DNA of 64,000 nt, from the NCBI RefSeq assembly GCF_001519055.1, contig NZ_KQ954293.1:116690-180689 (forward strand), in the 5' to 3' direction. The notes beneath the pieces were generated by a model, which was not told the origin of the DNA, made no database searches, and was given only the letters and a program-made list of their open reading frames with translations. Positions 53,737-62,422 of this stretch are shown here, piece after piece. Both the position numbers and the translations under genes were made by a program. Numbering within the stretch: position 1 is the stretch's first letter; each line of letters opens with the position of its first letter. This DNA is from Novosphingobium sp. Fuku2-ISO-50. GTDB taxonomy: Bacteria > Pseudomonadota > Alphaproteobacteria > Sphingomonadales > Sphingomonadaceae.

Positions 53737-54636
53737 ATGCAATTGCGTGATTTCGACGTCAACCTGCTGGTGACGATGGAAGCCATCTGGACGACGCGCA
53801 ATGTGTCGAATGCCGCGCGCACGCTCAACCTGGCACAATCGACAGTCAGCGCCGCGCTCAACCGGCTGCGTCAGGCGCTGGGCGACGAACTGTTTACCTG
53901 GACCGGCAGCGAGATGGTGCCCACGGCCCTTGCCGAACAGATCATGCCCGACGTGTCGTATCTGCTGAACGGTGTGCGCACCGTGCTCACCAAGTCATTG
54001 GGAAAGGTCGATACGGTCGAGCGGCGACTGGTCATTGCCACGGCTGACTATGTCGTCGCCCTGATCGGGGCCAAACTGCTTACCCGCGCGGCGGAGGAAG
54101 CGCCGCAGCTGTCCTTCGACTTTGTCGAAATTCGGCCCCAGTTCATCAACCGTTCGACCCGCCCGGACATCGACATGTTCCTCTTTCCAGCCACCGCCTT
54201 GCGCACGGCCGGGATGGAAAGCGCAAGGCTCTATCACGACAGCTATGTCTGCATCGGCGCGCAGGACAACGAGGCGCTCTATCCCGGCATGCCCGCCGAT
54301 GAATTCCTGGCGCTGCGGCATATCGGCTATTCCGCCTTGCCCAAAGTCGCCTTCAACCATGAAATGATGCTGTGGGATCAGCTTGGCAAAAGTGCCAACT
54401 TGCGCCTCACCATGGGCAATTACCTGATTTTTGCCCGTATTGTCGCAGGAAGCGATGCCGTTGCGATCCTGCCCCGCCGGCTTGCCACCACGCTGACCGG
54501 GGAATGGAAGCTCAAGTGGATCGAGCCGCCACTCCCCACGCCCGAGATCGAGATCACGGCCATGTGGCGCCCCGATCAGGGCAAGGATATCGCCATGGCC
54601 TGGCTCCGCCAGACGCTGGTGGAGGTCACGGCCTGA
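53737..54636 (+). CDS. LysR-family regulator of the second aromatic locus
   Basis: This 299-residue LysR protein of the NahR/NodD group has HTH MQLRDFDVNLLVTMEAIWTT, then NVSNAARTLNLAQSTVSAALNRLRQ and DELFTW, plus a C-terminal effector domain. The ATG at 53737 has GGAGG 5 bases before it, better than upstream in-frame codons. It is divergent from the extradiol operon, and predicted sites there and between 54678 and 56264 suggest it controls both sides of the locus. A ring substrate or pathway intermediate is the probable inducer. Confidence 0.9.
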   Translation: MQLRDFDVNLLVTMEAIWTTRNVSNAARTLNLAQSTVSAALNRLRQALGDELFTWTGSEMVPTALAEQIMPDVSYLLNGVRTVLTKSLGKVDTVERRLVIATADYVVALIGAKLLTRAAEEAPQLSFDFVEIRPQFINRSTRPDIDMFLFPATALRTAGMESARLYHDSYVCIGAQDNEALYPGMPADEFLALRHIGYSALPKVAFNHEMMLWDQLGKSANLRLTMGNYLIFARIVAGSDAVAILPRRLATTLTGEWKLKWIEPPLPTPEIEITAMWRPDQGKDIAMAWLRQTLVEVTA

Positions 54637-54677
54637 ACGGCGGGAAAAGATCCCCGCCGCCCTGCCGCAAGAGCGCA

Positions 54678-56126
54678 TCAGGCCGCAGCAGCCATCCCGG
54701 CGATCCGCCCGAAGACCGCGCCGCTGGTCAATCCCGCGCCGCCGGGATAGCGGTCGTAGTAGAGTCCGCCGACAAGTTCGCCCGCCGCGTAGAGCCCGGC
54801 AATCGCCTCGCCCTCTTCGTTCTGGACTCGCGCCTGTTCGTCGATCGCCAGCCCGCCATAGGTCAGGGTGATGCCGCAGGTCACCTGAAAGGCGACAAAC
54901 GGCGGTTCGCGCAAGGCCAGCGCCCAGTTGGTCTTGTCGATCGGCAGGCCATGCGTGCGCCGTCCGTCCTTGACCGCCGGGTTGAACGGCACATCTTCGC
55001 CCACCGCCGCGTTGAACTGCGCAACCGTGCGCAGAAAGGCGTCGCGATCGATCCCTTCCATCTTCGCGGCCAGCCCCTCGAGCGTATCGGCCTGAAAACG
55101 CGCCGCGCGCGCCACGCGATATTCGTCGGGCAGGATCGCACTCGTTTGCGCGTCGAACACCTGCCAGCCGGTTCCGCCCGGCTGCCGCAAAATCGCCGCG
55201 CCCATCCGCGAATAGGTGTAATTGCGAAAATCCGCCCCTTCGTCGAAAAAGCGCTGCCCCTCGCGGTTTACCACCATGCCCAGCGTGAAATAGTTCTTCT
55301 GCTGGTTGAGCATGGCAAGATTGCCGAAATCATCGGCCCCCGCGTCAAAGAACACGCTGTGACAGCCCGACCAGTTGCCATGCGAGCGCGCGCCAAGATC
55401 GAGCGCGGCACGGATCACATTGCCCGTGTTGTAGCGCGATCCACGGACTTTCGCGAGATCCCAGCCCTGCCCCAGATAACGCACGCGCCATTCCGTATTG
55501 GCATGATAGCCCCCTGCGGCAAGGATGACCGCATCGGCCGCCAGCGTTTCGCCATTGACGATGACCCCGCCGACATGATGCCGGTCGCCGATCAGGCCTT
55601 CGACCTTGTGATCATACCGGATCGCAACGCCCAGCGCTTCGGCCCGCCGAAACAGCGCATCGACAAGACCCAGGCCGCCGCCTGCCGTTTCGACGGTCAA
55701 TCCGCCCCAGAACACATTGCGCCCGTCCACCTTGAACGACTGGCGCCCATAAGCCGGCAGAAAGCGCACACCGCGTTCGCGCATCCACAACAGCGTGGGC
55801 AGACTTTCCTGCACAAGAATCTCGATCAGCGCCGGATCGGCGCGGTATCCGCTCAGCTCGCACAGATCGAGGTAGAATTTTTCGGCGTCGTAGCTGCCGA
55901 AATCGCTCGTCGCCCGCTCTTCAGGCGTCAGATCCGGCACGAGCCGCGCAATATCGTCGGCCCCGTCATAGACCGTGCGAAAGCAGCCGCCGGTAAAGGC
56001 GGAATTGCCGCCGCGCACGGCACGCGGCGCACGCTCCAGAACGGTAACACGCGCACCGCCCTCTGCTGCAGCGATTGCTGCGCACAAGGCCGCATTGCCC
56101 GCGCCAACCACAAGAACATTCCGCAT
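54678..56126 (-). CDS. TcuA-like FAD-dependent dehydrogenase (first copy)
   Basis: This 482-residue flavoprotein of the fumarate reductase/tricarballylate dehydrogenase family has VVGAGNAALCAAIAAAEGGARVTVLE, GGNSAFTGGCFRTV and GLYAAGELVGGLYYDRYPGGAGLTSGAVFGR. TcuA oxidises tricarballylate to cis-aconitate. It has no haem or membrane domain and no TcuB-like partner beside it. AGGGGGAG precedes the ATG. It is divergent from the TonB receptor operon across 137 bp with two candidate LysR sites. Confidence 0.85.
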   Translation of the reverse strand: MRNVLVVGAGNAALCAAIAAAEGGARVTVLERAPRAVRGGNSAFTGGCFRTVYDGADDIARLVPDLTPEERATSDFGSYDAEKFYLDLCELSGYRADPALIEILVQESLPTLLWMRERGVRFLPAYGRQSFKVDGRNVFWGGLTVETAGGGLGLVDALFRRAEALGVAIRYDHKVEGLIGDRHHVGGVIVNGETLAADAVILAAGGYHANTEWRVRYLGQGWDLAKVRGSRYNTGNVIRAALDLGARSHGNWSGCHSVFFDAGADDFGNLAMLNQQKNYFTLGMVVNREGQRFFDEGADFRNYTYSRMGAAILRQPGGTGWQVFDAQTSAILPDEYRVARAARFQADTLEGLAAKMEGIDRDAFLRTVAQFNAAVGEDVPFNPAVKDGRRTHGLPIDKTNWALALREPPFVAFQVTCGITLTYGGLAIDEQARVQNEEGEAIAGLYAAGELVGGLYYDRYPGGAGLTSGAVFGRIAGMAAAA

Positions 56127-56138
56127 CGCACTCCCCCT

Positions 56139-56153
56139 ATCGTCTATGTCGAT
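56139..56153. promoter_or_regulatory. LysR-type site ATCG-N7-CGAT, copy 1
   Basis: ATCG-TCTATGT-CGAT is a perfect 4-bp dyad with 7-base spacer, flanked by T and A to give TATCG-N7-CGATA. It is adjacent to the start of the TcuA-like gene. Confidence 0.5.
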
Positions 56154-56170
56154 ATATGCTATTAAAATTT

Positions 56171-56185
56171 ATCGCTACAGGCGAT
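56171..56185. promoter_or_regulatory. LysR-type site ATCG-N7-CGAT, copy 2
   Basis: ATCG-CTACAGG-CGAT has the same geometry and lies 32 bp from copy 1, about three helical turns. That suits cooperative binding of a LysR tetramer between the divergent genes. Confidence 0.5.
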
Positions 56186-56263
56186 GATGGCAATGTTCTA
56201 GCGGTGCGGTCAAGAGGAAAGCCAAGACCGCCACTCGCGCGGCACAGTGCTGAGGGAGAGACC

Positions 56264-58648
56264 ATGAAATCGATCTACCGCGCGGCAAGCGCATCCGTTT
56301 CCGCATTCGCCATCGGCGCGGCACTGGTCACCGCAGGCAGCGCGCAGGCGCAAGTCGCCGCTGCTCCGGCCCAAACCCCGGCAACACAGGCCCCCGCAAC
56401 AAAGGCCCCGGCGACACAGGCAGATGCATCGGCACAGGGCATTGCCGAAATCGTCGTCACCGCAACCAAACATGCGGAATCGATCAACCGCGTGCCGATG
56501 TCGATCACTGCGGCATCGGGCAACGATCTTGCCGCCGCCGGTATCAGGAGTGCAGACGATCTGGGCAAGATCGTGCCCGGCTTCACCTTCACCCAATCGG
56601 CCTACAGCACGCCGGTCTATTCGCTGCGCGGGGTCGGGTTCTACAACTATGACATCGCCTCTACCCCGACGGTGACCGTCTATCAGGACGAAGCCCCGCT
56701 GCCGCTTTCGGCCATGACGCGCAGCGCCAGCTTCGATCTCGAGCGGGTCGAAGTGCTCAAGGGCCCGCAAGGCCTGCTGTTCGGGTCGAACTCGACCGGC
56801 GGCGCGGTCAACTACATCGCGGCGCGGCCCACCTCCGACTTGCACGCAGGCGTCGATGCCGGCTTTGGCCGCTTCAACGCGTGGGAACTGGGCGGCTATG
56901 TCTCCGGCCCGATCAGCGATAACGTCCGCGTGCGGCTCGCCGCGCGCCACGAAGGCTCGGGCGACTGGCAGACCAGCGCAACGCGCCCTGGCGATCACAT
57001 CGGTGCGCGCGATTTCACCCAGTTGCGCGGTCTGCTCGATTTCAACGCAGGCGACCGCCTGACCGGCAAGCTGAGCTTCAACGCCTTCTGGGACAAGTCC
57101 GACGTGCAGGCGGCGCAGCTTATCCAGGTCAATCCGCTGCTGCCGGCTTTTGCCAATCCGGTTCTCGCCGCCCAGCCGCTGGTGACATCCAATGCGCGGA
57201 TCGGCGACTGGACGACCGGCACCCACCCCCGCCGCGATGACCGGCAATGGCAGGTCACCGCGCGGTTCGACTACAAGCTGACCGATACCGTTACGGCGAC
57301 GTCGCTGTCGTCTTATGCCCAATACCGGCAATTCGACATCCTCGACCCCGATGCGACCGCCCTGGTCGTGGCCGATACGACCGACAGCGGGTCGATCGAC
57401 GCGTTTTTCCAGGAACTGCGCGTGTCGGGCGAATTGGGCAACAAGAGCCGCTGGATCATCGGCGGCAATTACGAAAACAACAAGGTCCACGAGATCCAGT
57501 CGCTGGATTCGTCGGATGCGTCAGGTTTTGCCCCTTTCGCAGCCTTCTTTGATCTGCCGGTGCCCGACGCGATCCCGATCACGTCCGATCAGCATTTCGA
57601 GAATTACGCCGCCTATGCCAATCTCGATCTCGCCCTGACCGGCACGATCACCGCGCACGGCGGCCTGCGCTATACCAACAGCTCGGACACGTTCACCGGA
57701 TGCACGGGCAATTCCGCCAACGGCAGCCTGGCCATCGGCCTCGGGATTCTGAGCCAGAACAACCCCGCAGCGCTCGGCCCCAATCCGGCCTGCACCCAGC
57801 TTGACAGCAATCTCCAGCCCGCCACCACGCACAACAAGCTGTCGCAGGACAACCTGTCATGGCGTGTGGGCCTCGATTACCAGCCCGACACCAGCACGCT
57901 GGTCTATGTCACGGTCAGCCGCGGCTTCAAGGGCGGCGCCTTCCCGCTGATCCCGGCCTCGTCGGTGACACAGTACACGCCGGTCACGCAGGAAAAACTG
58001 ACCGCCTATGAAGCCGGCTTCAAGGTGACATTCCTGAACCGCATGGTCCATGTCGACGGCGCGGTTTTCCATTACGACTATCGCGACAAGCAGACGCTGG
58101 GCAGTGTGGTGCTGACGCCGAACATTTTCGGCCCGCTCAATCTTCTGGTGAACATTCCCAGGTCGAAAGTGACCGGGGCCGAGTTGCAGGTCGTGGTGCG
58201 GCCCGTGACCGGGCTGACCCTGAACGGCGGCATCACCTATGTCGACAGCTCGATCGGCGAATTCACCAATTTCGATCCCTATGGCGCCGTGCAGGACTTC
58301 AAGGGCGAAGCTTTCCCCAACACGCCGAAATGGCAATGGTCGCTGGCGGCGGACTATACGTTCGCGCTGTCCCAGGGGCTCAAGGCCTTTGTCGGCAGCA
58401 ACGCCAACGGGCGCAGCTCGACCAATGGCGCCCTGGGCGAAAACGCGACTTTGGCCATCACCGGCTATACCTTGCTCGATCTGCGCGCCGGGATCGGCGC
58501 ACCCGATGATCGCTGGAAGCTGAGCGTGTGGGGACGCAACGTCACCAACAAGTATTACTGGACCAACGCCTACAAACTTGCCGACATCTCGGCCCGCTTT
58601 GCCGGGCGTCCTGCCACGTACGGGGCAACGCTCTCGTTCCGTTACTGA
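56264..58648 (+). CDS. TonB-dependent receptor, first gene of the plus-strand half of locus 2
   Basis: This 794-residue receptor has a signal peptide ending GSAQAQ (about residue 30), an Ala/Pro/Thr-rich linker with imperfect APATxAPAT repeats (about 35-55), a TonB box region (IAEIVVTATKHAE), a plug with VEVLKGPQGLLFGSNSTGGAVNYI, and a barrel ending in an aromatic residue (ATLSFRY). It probably imports the substrate of the locus. It leads a run of six same-strand genes. Confidence 0.92.
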   Translation: MKSIYRAASASVSAFAIGAALVTAGSAQAQVAAAPAQTPATQAPATKAPATQADASAQGIAEIVVTATKHAESINRVPMSITAASGNDLAAAGIRSADDLGKIVPGFTFTQSAYSTPVYSLRGVGFYNYDIASTPTVTVYQDEAPLPLSAMTRSASFDLERVEVLKGPQGLLFGSNSTGGAVNYIAARPTSDLHAGVDAGFGRFNAWELGGYVSGPISDNVRVRLAARHEGSGDWQTSATRPGDHIGARDFTQLRGLLDFNAGDRLTGKLSFNAFWDKSDVQAAQLIQVNPLLPAFANPVLAAQPLVTSNARIGDWTTGTHPRRDDRQWQVTARFDYKLTDTVTATSLSSYAQYRQFDILDPDATALVVADTTDSGSIDAFFQELRVSGELGNKSRWIIGGNYENNKVHEIQSLDSSDASGFAPFAAFFDLPVPDAIPITSDQHFENYAAYANLDLALTGTITAHGGLRYTNSSDTFTGCTGNSANGSLAIGLGILSQNNPAALGPNPACTQLDSNLQPATTHNKLSQDNLSWRVGLDYQPDTSTLVYVTVSRGFKGGAFPLIPASSVTQYTPVTQEKLTAYEAGFKVTFLNRMVHVDGAVFHYDYRDKQTLGSVVLTPNIFGPLNLLVNIPRSKVTGAELQVVVRPVTGLTLNGGITYVDSSIGEFTNFDPYGAVQDFKGEAFPNTPKWQWSLAADYTFALSQGLKAFVGSNANGRSSTNGALGENATLAITGYTLLDLRAGIGAPDDRWKLSVWGRNVTNKYYWTNAYKLADISARFAGRPATYGATLSFRY

Positions 58649-58741
58649 ACGCCGGCCCCACGCGCCGTGCGCTTTGCCTGAAACCGCGCACCCCCGGCCC
58701 GCCCTGGCCGGGGATGTCTCTCGACGACCGGAGTTTACAGC

Positions 58742-59335
58742 ATGAAATCCGCCCTTTTGCTGCTCGACCTGCAAAACGAAATGGTGTCACACGAAGGCAA
58801 AGTCGGCGCGCACGGGCTGGCCCGGATCGTCGATGAACGCGGTGTTCTCGTCAATGCAAAGCGCTGCCTCGAAGCCGCGCGCGCGGCGGGCATGGCGGTC
58901 GTGCATGTCCGCCTCGGCTTTCGCGCCGACTATGCCGATTGCCTGAGCGTTGCGGCACGGATCGGCGGGCTCAAGACCAACCGCGCGGCGATCGTCGGCG
59001 AATTCGGCACCGAATTCCATCCCGAAGTGGCCCCGGTCGAGGGCGAGATGATCATCACCAAGCAATGCGTGAACCCGTTTTTCAACACCGGCCTGATGAC
59101 CTGGCTCATGCAGAACGGGATCAAGCGGCTTTACCTGGGCGGCGTCGCCACGCATCTGGTCGTGGAAAGCACGGCCCGTTTTGCCGACGACGCTGGCTTT
59201 GCCCCGGTGGTGATCGAAGACATCTGCGCCGCGCCAAACCCTGCGCTGCACGATCATTTCATCACCATGATCGCCCCGGCCATCGGCTCGGTCGGCAATA
59301 CCGCGCAATTTGTCGCCGCTGCGAACGAGGGCTGA
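58742..59335 (+). CDS. Isochorismatase-fold hydrolase lacking the nucleophilic cysteine
   Basis: This 197-residue protein has the fold's Asp9 (ALLLLDLQNE) and Lys107 (IITKQ). Position 140, normally the Cys in GVATxxCV, is Val (GGVATHLVVES). Cys-containing relatives are amidases of the nicotinamidase type; Cys-lacking relatives such as isochorismatase (PhzD) hydrolyse enol ethers. A hydrolytic step on an enol or vinyl ether is a reasonable guess, not shown. It lies 93 bases after the receptor and 3 bases before the lyase gene. Confidence 0.82.
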   Translation: MKSALLLLDLQNEMVSHEGKVGAHGLARIVDERGVLVNAKRCLEAARAAGMAVVHVRLGFRADYADCLSVAARIGGLKTNRAAIVGEFGTEFHPEVAPVEGEMIITKQCVNPFFNTGLMTWLMQNGIKRLYLGGVATHLVVESTARFADDAGFAPVVIEDICAAPNPALHDHFITMIAPAIGSVGNTAQFVAAANEG

Positions 59336-59338
59336 TCC

Positions 59339-60190
59339 ATGTCGCTGCGCGAGATCGTTTCCCGCCGCCAGGCCGTGCTGGCCCCCGGCGCTGCCAATGC
59401 GCTGTTTGCCCGGATTATCGAGGATCTCGGCTTTGAATGCGTCTATGTCACCGGCGCCGGGATCGCCAACATGGCGCTTGGCGCCCCCGACATCGGGCTG
59501 ACCTCGCTTGACGACATTGCCGGCACCGTTGCGCGCATTGCCGACGCGGTCGACCTGCCGCTGATTGTCGATGCCGACACCGGGTTTGGCAACGCGGTCA
59601 ACACCTGGCGCACGATGAAAGTGCTCGAACGGGCGGGCGCGGCGGCGATCCAGCTGGAAGATCAGGATTTTCCCAAGCGCTGCGGCCATTTCAACGGCAA
59701 AGGCGTCATCGCGCTGTCCGAGATGCTGCCCAAGATCGCGGCGGCGGCCGATGCGCGCACCCGCGACACGCTGATCATTGCGCGTACCGATGCGCTGGCG
59801 GTCGAAGGCATCGACGCGGCGATCGACCGCGCGCAGGCGTTCATCGCTGCGGGCGCGGACATGACCTTTATCGAGGCACCGCGCGATGCCGCGCAGATGC
59901 GCCGGATCGCGCAAGTGCCGGTGCCGCAGGTCGCCAACATCGTTCACGGCGGCAAGACCCCGCCCCTGCCGCAGGCGGACCTGGCCGAAATGGGCTTTGG
60001 CATCGTGCTCTATGCCAATGCCGCGCTGCAGGCGGCGGTGCGCAGCGCGACCGAAGTGCTCGGCTCGCTCAAGGCGACAGGCTCGCTCGATGCGGTGCAC
60101 GATCGGCTCGCCTCGTTCGAGGAGCGGCAGGCAGCGGTTGCCAAGGACCGCTGGGACGCACGCGAACAGCGCTTCAAGGCGGAGGTGTAA
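59339..60190 (+). CDS. Isocitrate lyase/PEP mutase-superfamily C-C lyase
   Basis: This 283-residue alpha/beta barrel has metal-site residues in LIVDADTGFGN (about 76-85) and QLEDQD (about 105-110), and the mobile-loop signature KRCGH (113-117) of C-C lyases such as methylisocitrate and dimethylmalate lyase. The Cys supports lyase rather than mutase action. Adjacent TcuA-like dehydrogenases suggest a tricarboxylate or branched dicarboxylate substrate; this is inference. It lies 2 bases before the next flavoprotein gene. Confidence 0.87.
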   Translation: MSLREIVSRRQAVLAPGAANALFARIIEDLGFECVYVTGAGIANMALGAPDIGLTSLDDIAGTVARIADAVDLPLIVDADTGFGNAVNTWRTMKVLERAGAAAIQLEDQDFPKRCGHFNGKGVIALSEMLPKIAAAADARTRDTLIIARTDALAVEGIDAAIDRAQAFIAAGADMTFIEAPRDAAQMRRIAQVPVPQVANIVHGGKTPPLPQADLAEMGFGIVLYANAALQAAVRSATEVLGSLKATGSLDAVHDRLASFEERQAAVAKDRWDAREQRFKAEV

Positions 60191-60192
60191 CG

Positions 60193-61614
60193 ATGCACAC
60201 GATCGTAGTCGGCAGCGGGATCGCCGGATTGAGCGCCGCGCTCACCGCTGCGCAGAGCGGTGCACAGGTCACGCTGATCGAACGCGCCAGCGAAGGCGAA
60301 CACGGCGGCAATACCCGCTATACCGAAGCCTATCTGCGCATGAAGTCGATGGACGAAGTGGCCGACGATTTCGTCGATCATTTCATGGCCAATGCGGGCG
60401 GCTATACCGATCCCGCGATCGAACAGGAAATGGTCCGCGCCTACGAAGACTGGTCACCGCTCGCGCGCAGCCAGTCGGTGGTCGATCCCGAAATGCTGGG
60501 CGCCTTTGCCGATCATGCCGGACCCACCTTGCGCTGGCTGGAAGCCGCCGGATTGCGCTTCGATTTTCTGCCCACCGCGTTCATCACCACCACCACGACG
60601 CGGTTGCTGCCGGTGGGCGGCGGGCTGGCGATGGTCGAAGTGCTGACCGGCGCCTGCAAGGCGGCGGGCGTCGAATTCCGCTTTGAAACGACCGCACGCG
60701 GACTGATCACGCGCGATGGGCGCGTCTGCGGGCTGGAAACCAGCGCGGGGCCGATCGCTGCCGACAGCGTGATCCTGGCCTGCGGCGGGTTCGAGGGCAA
60801 TCCCGAGATGCTCGCCCGCTATGTCGGCGCACAGGCGATCAACTTGCGCCCGGTGGCGCGCGGCGGCCACTACAACAAGGGCGAAGGCATCCGCATGGCG
60901 CTGGACATCGGCGCCGCGCCCAACGGCGATTTCGGCAGCTATCATGCCGAGCCGATCGACCCGCGCTCAGGGCTGGCCGAACCGGCGATCTTCACTTTTC
61001 CCTATGGCATTCTGGTCAACCGCGAAGGCTTGCGCTTTACCGACGAGGCCCCCGGCACAGTCGATGCGCATTATGAAAACGTCACCCGGCGCATTTTCGA
61101 ACAGCGCGGCGGGATCGCCTGGCTGATCCTCGATGCGCGGATCGACGATGTGCCCAATTGGCAAAAAGGCAGCCGCACCGACCAGCCCCCGGTCAAGGCC
61201 GACAGCATCGCAGCACTGGCTGCGGCGCTGGGCCTGCCCGCGGATACGCTGAGCGAGACGCTGGCCCGCTACAACGCGGCCTGCGGCACCGGCGCCTTCC
61301 GCCCGCTCGAACGCGACGGACTGGCCACCACCGGGCTGACCCCGCCCAAGTCGAACTGGGCCCGCCCGATCGATCGGGCGCCGTTCATGGCATGGCCGGT
61401 GATCTCGGCCAATGTCTTCACCTTCGGCGGGCTCAAGGTCGACCGGCACGCCCGCGTGATCGACCAGGACGGACGCCCCATCCCCGGCCTTTACGCGGCG
61501 GGGGAAACCATGGGGATCTATTATCGCACGTATACCGGATCGACATCGGTGCTGCGCGGCGCGGTGTTCGGGCGGCAGGCGGCGCTTCATGCAACGGGGC
61601 TGGCGCCATCATGA
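60193..61614 (+). CDS. TcuA-like FAD-dependent dehydrogenase (second copy)
   Basis: This 473-residue flavoprotein has VVGSGIAGLSAALTAAQSGAQVTLIE, GGNTRYTEAYLRMKSMDEV (closest of the three to TcuA), and GLYAAGETMGIYYRTYTGSTSVLRGAVFGRQ. It probably makes a C=C bond in a polycarboxylate. It shares the ATGA overlap with the SDR gene. It differs from the 54678 and 48708 copies, so the three probably act on different intermediates. Confidence 0.86.
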   Translation: MHTIVVGSGIAGLSAALTAAQSGAQVTLIERASEGEHGGNTRYTEAYLRMKSMDEVADDFVDHFMANAGGYTDPAIEQEMVRAYEDWSPLARSQSVVDPEMLGAFADHAGPTLRWLEAAGLRFDFLPTAFITTTTTRLLPVGGGLAMVEVLTGACKAAGVEFRFETTARGLITRDGRVCGLETSAGPIAADSVILACGGFEGNPEMLARYVGAQAINLRPVARGGHYNKGEGIRMALDIGAAPNGDFGSYHAEPIDPRSGLAEPAIFTFPYGILVNREGLRFTDEAPGTVDAHYENVTRRIFEQRGGIAWLILDARIDDVPNWQKGSRTDQPPVKADSIAALAAALGLPADTLSETLARYNAACGTGAFRPLERDGLATTGLTPPKSNWARPIDRAPFMAWPVISANVFTFGGLKVDRHARVIDQDGRPIPGLYAAGETMGIYYRTYTGSTSVLRGAVFGRQAALHATGLAPS

Positions 61615-62378
61615 CCCGCATCGCGCTCGACGGCATGGTGGCGCTTGTCACGGGCGCGGGCGGCATGATCGGTGCCGCCGTGGCCCGGCGCATGGCAGAC
61701 GGCGGCGCGCAGATCGCGCTGGCCGACCGCACAGAACCCCCGTTTTCAGGCCCCGCACTTTTGGGCGGAACCAGCCGGGCCTATGCCGCCGACCTTGCCG
61801 ATCCTGTACAAGTGCGCGCGCTGGTCGATGCGGTGGTCGCCGATTTCGGGCGGATCGACTGCCTGGTGACTGCCGCCGGAATCACCTCGCTCGGCGCGTT
61901 CGAGACGATCACGCCCGAAGAATGGGACCGCGTTCATGCGATCAACGTGCGCGGGGTATTCCTCGCCATGCAGGCGGTGATCGCGCCGATGAAGGCCGCA
62001 GGCTTTGGCCGCATCGTCAATATCGGCTCCGTCCTCGCCAAGAACGGCGGAAACCCGCGCCCATGGCTCGATCCCGAAGAACAGACGCGCGCGGGCAATG
62101 CCGCCTATGGCGCGGCCAAGGCCGGGGTCCATGCGCTGACGCTCTATCTCGCCAAGGAACTCGCCGCCCATGGCATCACGGTCAACACCGTGGCGCCCGG
62201 CCCCATTGCCAGCCCGATGACGACCGGTTTTCCCGAGGCGCTGGTCCGCCAGATCCCGGTCGGGCGGCTTGGCCGGGGGGACGAGGTCGCAGGCATGGTC
62301 GCATGGCTGTGTGCGCGCGAAAACGCCTTCGTCACCGGTGAAATCATCGACGTCAACGGCGGCCTGTGGATGGACTGA
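61611..62378 (+). CDS. Short-chain dehydrogenase/reductase
   Basis: This 255-residue SDR has TGAGGMIG for cofactor binding, the catalytic Ser in NIGSVLAKNG, Tyr and Lys in YGAAKAG, and the C-terminal GEIIDVNGGLWMD. The segment from Asp or Arg after the second strand (LADRTEP) suggests NAD preference. It is between a TcuA-like dehydrogenase and the hydrolase in the locus-2 operon; substrate unknown. An ATP-independent oxidoreduction of a hydroxyl or ketone is expected. Confidence 0.92.
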   Translation: MTRIALDGMVALVTGAGGMIGAAVARRMADGGAQIALADRTEPPFSGPALLGGTSRAYAADLADPVQVRALVDAVVADFGRIDCLVTAAGITSLGAFETITPEEWDRVHAINVRGVFLAMQAVIAPMKAAGFGRIVNIGSVLAKNGGNPRPWLDPEEQTRAGNAAYGAAKAGVHALTLYLAKELAAHGITVNTVAPGPIASPMTTGFPEALVRQIPVGRLGRGDEVAGMVAWLCARENAFVTGEIIDVNGGLWMD

Positions 62379-62422
62379 CCGTCGCCCTCCTGCACCAAAA
62401 TCACCCACGAAAGGGAGCTACC

